Source of the DNA: JANNSX01 sp041397825
Lineage (GTDB): Bacteria; Pseudomonadota; Alphaproteobacteria; Rhizobiales; Hyphomicrobiaceae
Length of the DNA: 64,000 nt
Direction of reading: 5' to 3'
Assembly: GCA_041397825.1 (NCBI GenBank)
Contig: JAWKVX010000002.1
Span: forward strand, 434,001 to 498,000
In this document: positions 51,262-59,350 of the stretch, piece after piece
Layout of the letters: each line of letters starts with the position of its first letter
How positions within the stretch are numbered: position 1 is the first letter of the stretch
Program-made: the position numbers and the translations under genes
The notes under the pieces: generated by a model
Told to the model about the DNA's origin: nothing
What the model saw: the letters and a program-made list of their open reading frames with translations, nothing else
The model's database searches: none

Positions 51262-52860
51262 TCAGCTTCCGAAGATCCGAGACAGTAGCGATGGCTTGGT
51301 CGTGCCCGAGGCGTCGCGATCAAGCGCCAAATCCGGTAATTCCGGCACCGCCGGCATCGGCTCGGCGACCGTGGGCTTGACGGCATCCTTCAGGATCTTG
51401 GCCACCGCCATGGCGTCGCCGGTCCAATCGATCCAGCGCTTTCCCCGGATCAGCGGCAGCTTCGTGAGATCGGGTTTTCCCACCATCACCGGCACGACCG
51501 TCTTCGACCCAGAGGCCTCCATGCCGAGCGCGGTGTTCATTTCGGTGAGCGGCCAGTCCTTCGTCACAGAGTTGGAGGAGACGATGACGACGATCGTGCG
51601 GGCGGCGCCGAGCGCAGTGTTGATCTTTTTGGTGAAGCTCTGGCCCCAGCCGATGTGCTCCTCGTCGAGGAAGGCCTTGAGGCCATAGCGCTCGCAGGCC
51701 TCGAAGATCGGGCGGGCGATCGCCACCTTGTCCTCGCTCGCATGACTGATGAAAATCTCGAAATCGTCGGCCCCGAACACCATCTGCCGGACGAAGCGGG
51801 AGGGATTGGGATCGAGGTCGATGAGACGAGCGCAGAGCTTCAGGAAAACCGGATCTGTCTGGCCGCGCACCATCTTCACGAAGGCGAGCTGTCCATAGAC
51901 GACATTGCGGAAGGCCGCGGCAGGTCGTTCCGGCAGGCCACCCTGCGGTGTCCGGCCATACTTGGTGAAGTGCTCGGCTGCCGCTGCCTCGATACCGTGT
52001 TTCTCCCAGGCGTGCAGCATGGCGCGGATGCGGCGGATGCGCGTCCGCGCGACGTTGACCGTGCGGTTGACGGCGAGGCCAGTGACGCTCTGGTGCCGAT
52101 GACGCCCCTGCAACCTCACCTTCTTGGCATTGACGGAAAATCCACAGAGCCGGATCGCCTCGTCGAGCGCCGGGCCGACCTGCACCTGCCGCTCAGGTGG
52201 AGCGGCGACGTCGAGCACGGCGAGCGCCGGCGGAAACACTGGTTGATCCGAGGAGAAGGTGATGTCGTCGGCATAGCGTGAGTAGCGGCATCGCTGCTCC
52301 TTCGCCAGTCGCGTCAACCGGCGGTCCAGGGCGGCGGCAATGAAGTTCGACAGGGCCGGCGAGGTCGGCGCGCCCTGCGGCAGGCCGTTCCGGTAGGTGC
52401 AGATCTGAGCCATGACGGTTGCGGCCTTCGCCCCCATTCGGAAAGGCGGCGCCATGAACAACCCGCGCACGCGGCCAAAATTGATGGTCGGAAAGAAGTC
52501 GGCGAGGTCGATGTTGAGAACCCAATGCCGCCCCACATGCCCGCTTGCATTGGTGACGACGCTTTTCTCCCTGATGAAGCCGTGAGCGCTCGGATGGGCG
52601 TCGTGGATTGCCTGCAGGCGGGGCGCGAGCGTCTCCTGGCAGTCGCGAACGATGCCCCGTGGCGCCGAGATGAGGCGCATGCCGCCGGTCCGCTTCGGGA
52701 TCTCGAAATGGCGATAGCGCTCGACGGCAGGTGCCTTGTAGAGTGCGTAGATCAAGCGGCCCGGCGGCAGTCCGAAGAACCGGGCCACGTCCGTCGAGGT
52801 CTCCAGGGCACGTCCATCGAGCGCCAGGGCCGGGACCGTCTCGGGGGAGGCGAGTGGCAT
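51262..52860 (-). CDS. Retron-type reverse transcriptase fused to a C-terminal TIR domain
   Basis: A 532-residue two-domain protein. RT part (about 30-340): the retron NAxxH motif is NASGH at 104-108, catalytic Asp118 is in LNIDLADFFPTI, GLPQGAPTSPALSN is at 159-172, YADD at 196-199 and the retron VTG motif at 259-261. TIR part (366-490): FEIFISHASEDK at 367-378 and a W-x3-E site (WPLTE, Glu440), the usual NAD-cleaving residue. The RT would turn the upstream msr-msd RNA into RNA-linked DNA; the TIR would act as the NAD+-depleting toxin on phage infection. RT-TIR retrons have been reported as defence systems. No accessory gene is needed or seen. It starts inside repeat a2. Confidence 0.93.
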   Translation of the reverse strand: MPLASPETVPALALDGRALETSTDVARFFGLPPGRLIYALYKAPAVERYRHFEIPKRTGGMRLISAPRGIVRDCQETLAPRLQAIHDAHPSAHGFIREKSVVTNASGHVGRHWVLNIDLADFFPTINFGRVRGLFMAPPFRMGAKAATVMAQICTYRNGLPQGAPTSPALSNFIAAALDRRLTRLAKEQRCRYSRYADDITFSSDQPVFPPALAVLDVAAPPERQVQVGPALDEAIRLCGFSVNAKKVRLQGRHRHQSVTGLAVNRTVNVARTRIRRIRAMLHAWEKHGIEAAAAEHFTKYGRTPQGGLPERPAAAFRNVVYGQLAFVKMVRGQTDPVFLKLCARLIDLDPNPSRFVRQMVFGADDFEIFISHASEDKVAIARPIFEACERYGLKAFLDEEHIGWGQSFTKKINTALGAARTIVVIVSSNSVTKDWPLTEMNTALGMEASGSKTVVPVMVGKPDLTKLPLIRGKRWIDWTGDAMAVAKILKDAVKPTVAEPMPAVPELPDLALDRDASGTTKPSLLSRIFGS

Positions 52861-52870
52861 CTCGTCCTTC
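52857..52870 (-). repeat. Retron inverted repeat a2, containing the RT ribosome-binding site and ATG
   Basis: Minus-strand sequence GAAGGACGAGATGC. It holds the AAGGA ribosome-binding site and the ATG of RT-TIR, and it is the exact reverse complement of a1. Confidence 0.85.
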
Positions 52871-52880
52871 GTTCCTTACG

Positions 52881-52912
52881 CATAGCCCTCCGGGCTCGCC
52901 CGGAGGGCTATG
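52881..52912 (-). repeat. Perfect 14-bp msd-like hairpin, 4-nt loop
   Basis: CATAGCCCTCCGGG, loop CGAG on the minus strand, CCCGGAGGGCTATG. It lies between the msr part and a2, where the msd stem of a retron sits. No T-run follows, so a terminator is not indicated. Confidence 0.85.
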
Positions 52913-52957
52913 ATGATGGGCATTTCTTCTTCTGTCGCAGGATCGACAACAGATGTA

Positions 52958-52971
52958 GAAGGACGAGATGC
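52958..52971 (-). repeat. Retron inverted repeat a1
   Basis: Minus-strand sequence GCATCTCGTCCTTC, perfectly complementary over 14 bp to a2 at 52857-52870. It marks the 5' end of the candidate msr. The promoter should lie in 52972-53110; no clear -35/-10 pair stands out there. Confidence 0.85.
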
Positions 52972-53129
52972 TTGGCCTGTAGGGTGCCTCCGCCAATTGT
53001 GGCGGTCAACGACGATCGAGCGTGCATGGTACCTGTCGATATGCCCGTGGAGAGGCTATCGGAGATGCTGGAGATTGTGCTGCGCTCGGTCTATGACAGC
53101 CGGGGTCGTGCGAGCGGAGCGTGGTTGTG

Positions 53130-54395
53130 ATGTCGAGGCGAGGTGTGCCAACGCGAGAGCGTGTCCGCATGCCTACGCGCTTGCGAGTATCGGCACGCCT
53201 CGCTGTCACCGCGCTGATCTCGCTCCTCGTTGTCGCCTGCGCCGGGGCAATTCCCCGTGAGATCATGCCGGAGGAACTCGCCGCCAACGCGGAGGTCGCA
53301 GGCTACGAGGACGTGCGCTCCTGGGGCGATGCGGAATCTTCCGCGCTCGATGCATCGCTCGGAGCACGATTGGAGCAACTGAAAGCGTCGGGACGATTCG
53401 CGTCGACCGATGGCGCCAAGCCGGTCGATGTCAGCTACCTGGCCCTGTCCGGAGGTGGCGGCGACGGCGCCTATGGGGCCGGCGTGCTCGCGGGCTGGTC
53501 CGAAGCCGGCACCCGGCCCGAGTTCGAGATGGTGACGGGCGTCTCGACGGGGGCGCTCATCGCCCCGTTCGCGTTCCTCGGCCCCGATTACGACCGGCAG
53601 CTTACCGAGGTCTACACGACCATCGAGACGAAGGACATCGCCTCCCTGAATGTCGTCTCCGGCATCCTCGGCGGCGACGCGTTGGCCGACTCGACGCCGC
53701 TCGCCGCCCAGATCGCCCGCTTCGTGGACGGTCGCCTACTCGCCGCGGTCGCGCATGAGCATGAGCGCGGCCGGCGATTGTTCATCGCGACGACGAATAT
53801 CGACGCGCAGCGCGCGGTCATCTGGGACATGGGCGCGATCGCCAAGCGCGGTACGGCCGAAAGCCTCGAGCTGTTCCGCAGCGTGCTGCTCGCCTCCGCC
53901 TCGGTTCCCGGCGTGTTTCCGCCGGTCCGCATCAAGGTCCGTGCCGGTGGCAAGACCTTCGAGGAGATGCACGTCGATGGCGGCACCATCAATCAGACCT
54001 TCTTCCTGCCCTTCGATGCCCTCGCGAAAACCTTCGTCGGCGCCGGCCGGAAGCGGCCGCGACTGCACCTTTACGTCATCCGCAACACGAAGGTCACGCC
54101 CGAGTACCAGGCGACGAACGACAAGACCTTCGACATCGTCGGGCGATCGGTGTCGACGCTGATCAAATCGCAGGGCGTCGGTGATCTCTACCGCATCTAT
54201 CTGAAGTCGCGCGCCCAGCACATGGATTTCAACTACGGTGCCATTCCCCCGGGTTTCCTGCTCCAGGCGAAGGAGCCATTCGACAAGGTCTACATGAAGG
54301 AGCTGTTCCGGCTCGGCTACGAAACCGGTCGCGTCGGCTACCCCTGGCAGAAACTGCCGCCGGGGCTGACCGAGGAGATGGCGAAGGCGGAGTAG
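53130..54395 (+). CDS. Patatin-like phospholipase lipoprotein
   Basis: A 421-residue predicted lipoprotein. ARLAVTALISLLVVACAG is a lipoprotein signal with lipobox VVAC near 37. The patatin fold shows the oxyanion loop SGGGGDGAYGAGVLAG near 113, the nucleophile elbow GVSTG near 140 and the catalytic Asp in HVDGG near 285. It would hydrolyse acyl chains in the periplasm or outer membrane. ATG 53130 follows a GGAG site ten bases away; 53169 is possible. It is divergent from the retron but carries an export signal, so it is unlikely to be its effector. Confidence 0.87.
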   Translation: MSRRGVPTRERVRMPTRLRVSARLAVTALISLLVVACAGAIPREIMPEELAANAEVAGYEDVRSWGDAESSALDASLGARLEQLKASGRFASTDGAKPVDVSYLALSGGGGDGAYGAGVLAGWSEAGTRPEFEMVTGVSTGALIAPFAFLGPDYDRQLTEVYTTIETKDIASLNVVSGILGGDALADSTPLAAQIARFVDGRLLAAVAHEHERGRRLFIATTNIDAQRAVIWDMGAIAKRGTAESLELFRSVLLASASVPGVFPPVRIKVRAGGKTFEEMHVDGGTINQTFFLPFDALAKTFVGAGRKRPRLHLYVIRNTKVTPEYQATNDKTFDIVGRSVSTLIKSQGVGDLYRIYLKSRAQHMDFNYGAIPPGFLLQAKEPFDKVYMKELFRLGYETGRVGYPWQKLPPGLTEEMAKAE

Positions 54396-55004
54396 CTACG
54401 GTCCCTTCCAATCGATCTGGCAGATCTCGGCGCTGCGCCCAGCGAAGTCCCAAACGCGTCCGAAGGCCCGGACCCGCGATTGCGTCGCTTCCGCGACGAC
54501 GATGTCGGGTGCAATCCAATATTGCGAGTTCTTGACGACCACGGCCTCGCCGGGCTTGCCGCCCGGGATCGGCTGCACCTCTCCCATGATCTTCTTCGGC
54601 ACCGTCAGCCGGCGCTTGACGCCGTCGTTCTCGTAGGTGACCGGCGCGCGCTCGGCGCCGAGAAAACTACCGACGACGATCGAGAAAATGCCGGTCGAGC
54701 CTTTGGCCTTGCCGGAGAGGATCTGCACCAGGGCGTCGAACTGCGCATCATTCGCCCGCTCGTCGATCCAGGCAGCGGCCGTCCAATTGCCGCGTGCCAT
54801 GCGCTCCGGAATCTCGAGCAGCAGGGCGACATTGAGACCGCCCAGATTGGTCTTGCCGTGCTTGCCCTTGTCGATGCGGATGCCGGCCCAGGCCTGGCAG
54901 TGACCTTCCGTCGGCAGATGCTTGCCGAGCGAGATGACGCAAGGGCAGAAGACCGTGCAGTTGCAGTTAAGGATGAGCTCGCCCTTGAGCGACCAGGCGT
55001 CCAT
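54396..55004 (-). CDS. DUF1326 domain protein
   Basis: A 202-residue protein of the DUF1326 family. The N-terminal cysteines LNCNCTVFCPCVISLGKHLP (about 11-30) are the family hallmark and suggest metal or heme handling. GHCQAWAGIRIDKGKHGK and GIFSIVVGSFLGAERAPV follow. The ATG at 55004 has an AAGGA site; the upstream TTG is unlikely. It starts 18 bp after the DUF2182 stop, and such pairs recur in proteobacteria, which argues for a joint function still undefined. Confidence 0.85.
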   Translation of the reverse strand: MDAWSLKGELILNCNCTVFCPCVISLGKHLPTEGHCQAWAGIRIDKGKHGKTNLGGLNVALLLEIPERMARGNWTAAAWIDERANDAQFDALVQILSGKAKGSTGIFSIVVGSFLGAERAPVTYENDGVKRRLTVPKKIMGEVQPIPGGKPGEAVVVKNSQYWIAPDIVVAEATQSRVRAFGRVWDFAGRSAEICQIDWKGP

Positions 55005-55022
55005 TGTGTATCCTTTCTTCAA

Positions 55023-55892
55023 TCAGCCTTGCGGCGATGCCATGAGGGAGACGAGGAGCATCGCGCCCGCCGATACGAGCGCGATGCCGAGCGGCAGTGT
55101 AAGCGGCCGGCCGATGCGCGGCAGCTTCTCGAGCGCCATCAGCACGGTTGCGATACCCATCCAGACGAGGTTCATGGTGCCGCCGACGAAGGCCAGCAGC
55201 ATTAGTGCCCAACAGCAGCCGAGACAGTAGAGGCCGTTGCCGAGGCCCATCCGCACGGCGCCGCCGAGGCCTGCGCGCCACCGCGCCATCAGTGTCATCA
55301 CCGGCGAGCGGCAATGAGCAAGGCACATCGCCTTGATCGGGCTCAGCTGATAGAGCCCGGCCGCGATCAGAAGCGAGGCCGCGAGGCCGCTGCCGAGGCG
55401 TCCACCCGGATCGAGAAGGCCGGCACCGGCGAGGGCCACCTGGCCCGCTGAGGCGAGGGCGGCAAAGCCGAGCCAGACGAGGATGTATCCCGTCGCGAAG
55501 GCCACGAGCCCGAGGCTGGGCATCAGTTCGTTGTTGCCCGCCGTCATATCCCGATAGGCGGCCATCACCGGCAACGCCGTCGGCAGCATCATGGCCAGCG
55601 ACATCAGCGCCCACATGTGAAAGACGATGAGGGGTGAACCGTCGCCCGCTCCGGGACCGGACAGGCAGAGGGCGGCCAACAGCGGCGGAAGCCCCCCGCT
55701 CTGCCAGGCAGCGGGCAGGAGCGGTCCAAGCCAGCGCATGCCGGGTCCAAGCCATTCGAGAGGCAGGCGCGTCGCATGTTCCGCCGTGACGGCGAACAGA
55801 ATCACCCAGGCGCCGATGATCGTCGCATAGAGCGCGATCCACCCGAAAGCGGCACGTGAGAGATCCAGACGATCGAGGACGGACGAGCGCAT
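55023..55892 (-). CDS. DUF2182 integral membrane protein
   Basis: A 289-residue membrane protein with about seven helices. HMWALMSLAMMLPTALPVM near 92 is the conserved metal-type motif of DUF2182. A second cluster, CRSPVMTLMARWRAG near 192 and LGNGLYCLGCCWALMLLAF near 215, holds the cysteines and the M-rich helix. It is upstream of and cotranscribed with the DUF1326 gene. A role in copper or other metal transfer is often suspected for the family, but it is not proven. Confidence 0.85.
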   Translation of the reverse strand: MRSSVLDRLDLSRAAFGWIALYATIIGAWVILFAVTAEHATRLPLEWLGPGMRWLGPLLPAAWQSGGLPPLLAALCLSGPGAGDGSPLIVFHMWALMSLAMMLPTALPVMAAYRDMTAGNNELMPSLGLVAFATGYILVWLGFAALASAGQVALAGAGLLDPGGRLGSGLAASLLIAAGLYQLSPIKAMCLAHCRSPVMTLMARWRAGLGGAVRMGLGNGLYCLGCCWALMLLAFVGGTMNLVWMGIATVLMALEKLPRIGRPLTLPLGIALVSAGAMLLVSLMASPQG

Positions 55893-55992
55893 GCAAGGGG
55901 CTGCCGTTGGAAACGCCTTCGGGGGCAAGAGGCAAGGCCTCTGAGCTTACAGCTTTCACGCTGTCTGGAAAGGCCGGTGTCAGCCAGAGGCG

Positions 55993-56649
55993 CTAGCCGA
56001 GGAGCTCTCCCAGATCTCCGATCACCCTGGCGGGCGGGAGATCCGGATACTCGTCCGGGGCGCCGGCGCGATTGAGCCAGATCGTCTTGAAGCCGAAGGC
56101 CTGGGCGCCGGCCACATCCCAGCGGTTTGCCGAGACAAAGGTGATCTGGGCCTTGTCGACACCGAGCTTGGTCGTCGCATAGCGGTAGACCCGGGCAGAT
56201 GGCTTGAAGACCCCGACCTCGGCCACCGTGAAGACGGCATTGAGATGGTCGCCGAGACCGGCCGATGCGACGACACGCTGCAGCATGTCGGCGTCGCCAT
56301 TCGACAGGATGGCGAGCCGCGCCCGCCTCTTCTTGAGCTCGGCCAGCACCGCCTTGACCTCCGGAAAGGCATCGAGCGCGTCATAGGCCTCGAGGAGCGC
56401 TCCTCGCGTCTCTGCCGTGATGCCGCCGATCGATGCTGCAGCCGTATCCAGGCTCTGCTCGAGAAGCTTCCGGAAGGAGGTATGCCGGCCGATCATCGAC
56501 AGCACCCAGGTATATTCGAGGTGCTTCGCCCGCCAGCGCTCCGAGAAGCGCTCCCAATCCGCGCCGACGGCCGCCTTGTGCTTCCCCGCTGCTGCGTGCA
56601 CGTCGAACAACGTGCCGTAGGCGTCGAAAACATAGGTCGATCCGGTCAC
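55993..56649 (-). CDS. Haloacid dehalogenase type II-like hydrolase
   Basis: A 218-residue HAD-superfamily enzyme. Nucleophile Asp9 is in YVFDAYGTLFDV, motif II Ser in LAILSNGDADML near 115, the motif III Lys in VGVFKPSARVYRYA near 148, and motif IV in FVSANRWDVAGAQAFGFK near 170. The last stretch (SANRWDxxGA) is typical of L-2-haloacid dehalogenases. The natural substrate may be a 2-haloacid or a phosphate ester. It stands alone, divergent from the PhyH-like gene. Confidence 0.88.
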   Translation of the reverse strand: MTGSTYVFDAYGTLFDVHAAAGKHKAAVGADWERFSERWRAKHLEYTWVLSMIGRHTSFRKLLEQSLDTAAASIGGITAETRGALLEAYDALDAFPEVKAVLAELKKRRARLAILSNGDADMLQRVVASAGLGDHLNAVFTVAEVGVFKPSARVYRYATTKLGVDKAQITFVSANRWDVAGAQAFGFKTIWLNRAGAPDEYPDLPPARVIGDLGELLG

Positions 56650-56818
56650 CGCCAGGCACTCCTCGCTTGCGCCAGCCTTGTCGGCAAATCATACGCCAAA
56701 TCGACCTTCGCAGCGAGCCACCAGAGCCCGGCATCCACGGTTGTCGGCAGGTCACCTTGATGCGCGCGCGCCTCTGTGGCACCAGTCGTCCAGCCCGACG
56801 AAAACGGCGAGACACAGC

Positions 56819-57688
56819 ATGGCGCGCATATCTCTCACAGGCGAGCATTTCCGAACATTCGCGGCCGACGGCTTCGTGATCGTCGAGAACGTGTTGGATC
56901 CGACCGAGATCGAGGCGGCGCGAAGCCGGTTCGAGCCACTTTTCGACGGCACCTTCGAGACCGGCCTCTATCCCGACGAGTGGAACTGGAAGACCGGAAA
57001 GGATCGGCCCGACATCACCCGCCAGATCTGCAATGGCTGGAAATCGGACCGGACCATCGCCCGGATCGTGCTCCGAGAGGATGTCGGCGAAGCCTGCGCC
57101 AGGCTCCGCGGCTGGCCGGGCGCGCGGATGAACCAGGACAATGTCATCTGGAAGCCGCCGGGCACCAAGCCGTTGGGTTTCCACCAGGACGACAGCTATC
57201 AGCGCTGGATCGATCCGCCGGAGCTCATGACCTGCTGGATAACGCTCGACGACACGCGCGCCGACCAGGGCACGATCGAGTATGTGAGGGGGTCGCATCT
57301 CTGGCCGGTAGCGCCACCGATCAAGCAGTTCCACGCCCCCGACGATCCGCTTGAGGACATGTACCCCGCGGCGAAGGCGGCGGGCGTCGCCAATCCCGAG
57401 ATCGTGCCGATCGTCGTCAAGGCCGGTACCGCCGTTTTCCATCACGGGCAGACCTGGCACGGATCGCGCGACAACCGGGGCACGGCGCCACGCCGTTCGG
57501 TCATCACCCATGCGGCCTCGTCGGCCGCGCGCTTCCATCCGACCAACATCGGCTACGTCTATGGTCGCTACAAGAAGGCCGGGACTCTGGAGATGGATGA
57601 GAGCTTCTTTCCCATCATGTGGCGCGAGGACGGTTACCGCACGCCCTGGCTCGAGAGCTATCTCGCGGGCGGACGGGCCGCCGCGTGA
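56819..57688 (+). CDS. Phytanoyl-CoA dioxygenase family protein
   Basis: A 289-residue Fe(II)/2-oxoglutarate-type oxygenase. EHFRTFAADGFVIVENVLDP is the family start. The facial triad is seen in KPLGFHQDDSYQRW (HxD) near 118 and GQTWHGSRDNRG near 215. Arg downstream of the second His would bind 2-oxoglutarate. The ATG at 56819 is chosen since homology starts there. Its stop overlaps the next gene in a GTGA arrangement, so it is coupled to the epimerase. The substrate is unknown. Confidence 0.86.
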   Translation: MARISLTGEHFRTFAADGFVIVENVLDPTEIEAARSRFEPLFDGTFETGLYPDEWNWKTGKDRPDITRQICNGWKSDRTIARIVLREDVGEACARLRGWPGARMNQDNVIWKPPGTKPLGFHQDDSYQRWIDPPELMTCWITLDDTRADQGTIEYVRGSHLWPVAPPIKQFHAPDDPLEDMYPAAKAAGVANPEIVPIVVKAGTAVFHHGQTWHGSRDNRGTAPRRSVITHAASSAARFHPTNIGYVYGRYKKAGTLEMDESFFPIMWREDGYRTPWLESYLAGGRAAA

Positions 57689-58692
57689 GAGTTCTCCTCA
57701 CAGGGGCTGCCGGCTTCATCGGGTTTCATGCGGCGCAGGCACTCCTCGCGCGAGGTGACGAGGTCGTCGGTCTCGACAATCTCAACGCGTATTATGATCC
57801 GAGGCTCAAGGAGGCCCGGCTCGCCCAACTGACGCCTCATAACCGCTTCCGGTTCGTCAAAGGCGATCTCGAGGACCGGCCGCTGATCGAGGAGATATTC
57901 CGCAGCGAGCGGCCGGAACGGGTCGTGCACCTCGCCGCCCAGGCCGGCGTCCGCTATTCGCTGGAGAATCCGCGCGCCTATATCGATTCCAATATCGTTG
58001 GCACGTTGAACATTCTCGAGGGCTGCCGTCACCACGGCGTCGAGCATCTGGTCTTTGCCTCATCGAGCTCTGTCTACGGCGCCAACACGCAGATGCCCTT
58101 CAGCGTCCATCACAATGTCGATCATCCACTGAGCCTCTACGCGGCATCGAAGAAATCGAACGAGTTGATGGCGCACTCCTACGCGCATCTCTACCGGCTG
58201 CCGGTGACGGGGCTCCGCTTCTTCACGGTCTATGGACCATGGGGCAGGCCCGACATGGCGTTGTTCCAGTTCACCGCCAGGATCATCGCCGGTGAGGCGA
58301 TCGACGTCTTCAACCGCGGTCAGCACGAGCGTGATTTCACCTACATCGACGATATCGTCGAGGGCGTGGTGCGGACGCTCGACCATGTCGCGCTTCCCAA
58401 TCCCGACTGGACCGGCGACGTGCCGGATCCCGCGACATCGTCGGCGCCCTATCGTCTTTACAACATCGGCAACAACAATCCCGTGTCGTTGATGACCTTC
58501 ATCGCCGCCATCGAGAAGGCCGTCGGCAAGGAAGCCCGGAAGACCTTCCTTCCCCTCCAGCCCGGCGATGTGCCCAAGACTTATGCCGATGTCGATGCGT
58601 TGACGTCGGCGGTCGGCTTCCGCCCTTCGACACCGATCGAGGAAGGTGTCAAGCGGTTCGTCGCCTGGTATCGCAGGCACTACGACGTGTGA
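57685..58692 (+). CDS. UDP-glucuronate 4-epimerase-like NAD epimerase
   Basis: A 335-residue extended SDR. VLLTGAAGFIGFHAAQALLA is the NAD motif; the active-site tyrosine is in HPLSLYAASKKSNELMAHSY near 150. FASSSSVYGANTQMPFSVHH and RFFTVYGPWGRPDMALFQFT are strong landmarks of UDP-glucuronate 4-epimerases, which give UDP-galacturonate for surface polysaccharide. The GTG at 57685 overlaps the PhyH stop and gives the usual length. It lies 18 kb from the polysaccharide locus but may feed it. Confidence 0.88.
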   Translation: MRVLLTGAAGFIGFHAAQALLARGDEVVGLDNLNAYYDPRLKEARLAQLTPHNRFRFVKGDLEDRPLIEEIFRSERPERVVHLAAQAGVRYSLENPRAYIDSNIVGTLNILEGCRHHGVEHLVFASSSSVYGANTQMPFSVHHNVDHPLSLYAASKKSNELMAHSYAHLYRLPVTGLRFFTVYGPWGRPDMALFQFTARIIAGEAIDVFNRGQHERDFTYIDDIVEGVVRTLDHVALPNPDWTGDVPDPATSSAPYRLYNIGNNNPVSLMTFIAAIEKAVGKEARKTFLPLQPGDVPKTYADVDALTSAVGFRPSTPIEEGVKRFVAWYRRHYDV

Positions 58693-58760
58693 GGCGGCGA
58701 CCACGGCGATCAACTCGACGCTCCTTGACGCGTCGGCGATCCGTCACCATTTGAGGGGCC

Positions 58761-59330
58761 ATGTCCGACCAGGCACCTCTGCCGCCGGCCGAGCCGCGAG
58801 CGGTTCGCATCAGCAAGTTCCTCAGCTTTGTGCTGCGGCACAACCCTCATTCGATCGGTCTCACGCTCGACAGCGAAGGTTGGGCGTCGGTCGAACTGCT
58901 GATCGAGAAAGCCGCTGCCAGCGGCACGTCGCTCACACGCGACGAGCTCGTTCATGTGGTCGAGACGAACGACAAGCGGCGGTTCACGCTCTCCCCCGAC
59001 AGCACCCGCATTCGCGCTGCGCAGGGACATTCGGTCGACGTTGGGCTGGGCGTCGCCGAGGCCATTCCGCCCGATGCACTCTATCACGGGACGGCGACCC
59101 GCTTCCTCGTGTCGATCTTGGCCGAGGGATTGCAGCGCGGTAGCCGCCGGCAGGTGCACCTCACCGCCGAGCGCGATACGGCGCTCGCCGTCGGGCAACG
59201 GCACGGCCAGCCCGTCGTCCTGGTCGTCGATACCATCGCCATGCGAGCCTCGGGTCACGCGTTCTATCAGGCGGACAACGGAGTCTGGCTGACCGACAGC
59301 GTGCCACCCGCATTCCTGGCGGTGACTTGA
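58761..59330 (+). CDS. kptA: RNA 2'-phosphotransferase KptA/Tpt1
   Basis: A 189-residue homologue of Tpt1, which moves an internal RNA 2'-phosphate to NAD+. RISKFLSFVLRHNPHSIGL near 16 is the winged-helix start. The catalytic Arg-His-Arg-Arg set is covered by LRHNP, LYHGTATRF near 108 and GSRRQVHLTAERDTA near 127. The end, NGVWLTDSVPPAFL, is conserved. Bacteria lack the tRNA splicing that gives the yeast substrate, so the natural role is open; RNA repair is possible. Confidence 0.92.
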   Translation: MSDQAPLPPAEPRAVRISKFLSFVLRHNPHSIGLTLDSEGWASVELLIEKAAASGTSLTRDELVHVVETNDKRRFTLSPDSTRIRAAQGHSVDVGLGVAEAIPPDALYHGTATRFLVSILAEGLQRGSRRQVHLTAERDTALAVGQRHGQPVVLVVDTIAMRASGHAFYQADNGVWLTDSVPPAFLAVT

Positions 59331-59350
59331 CCGTTCCACCGGCCGTCTTA

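Larger units (their letters stand above)
52857..52971 (-). ncRNA. Candidate retron msr-msd RNA
   Basis: A 115-nt segment directly upstream of, and overlapping, the RT start. In transcript order it has repeat a1 (52971-52958), a small msr-like hairpin (TGTCG, loop, CGACA; 52948-52933), a purine-rich linker, the msd-like hairpin (perfect 14-bp stem, 4-nt loop; 52912-52881), and repeat a2 (52870-52857). This order is that of known retron RNAs. It is short and the branching G cannot be assigned with certainty. The RNA boundaries are taken from the repeats and are not measured. Confidence 0.85.

Noticed and set aside
52881..52912. The 14-bp hairpin read as a transcription terminator
   Set aside because: No T-run follows on either strand, no gene ends just before it, and it lies inside the a1/a2 repeats at the position of an msd.
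53130..54395. Patatin-like protein as a retron effector
   Set aside because: It is divergent, has a lipoprotein signal and so acts outside the cytoplasm, while the RT already carries its own TIR effector. Patatin lipoproteins of this kind are common housekeeping proteins.
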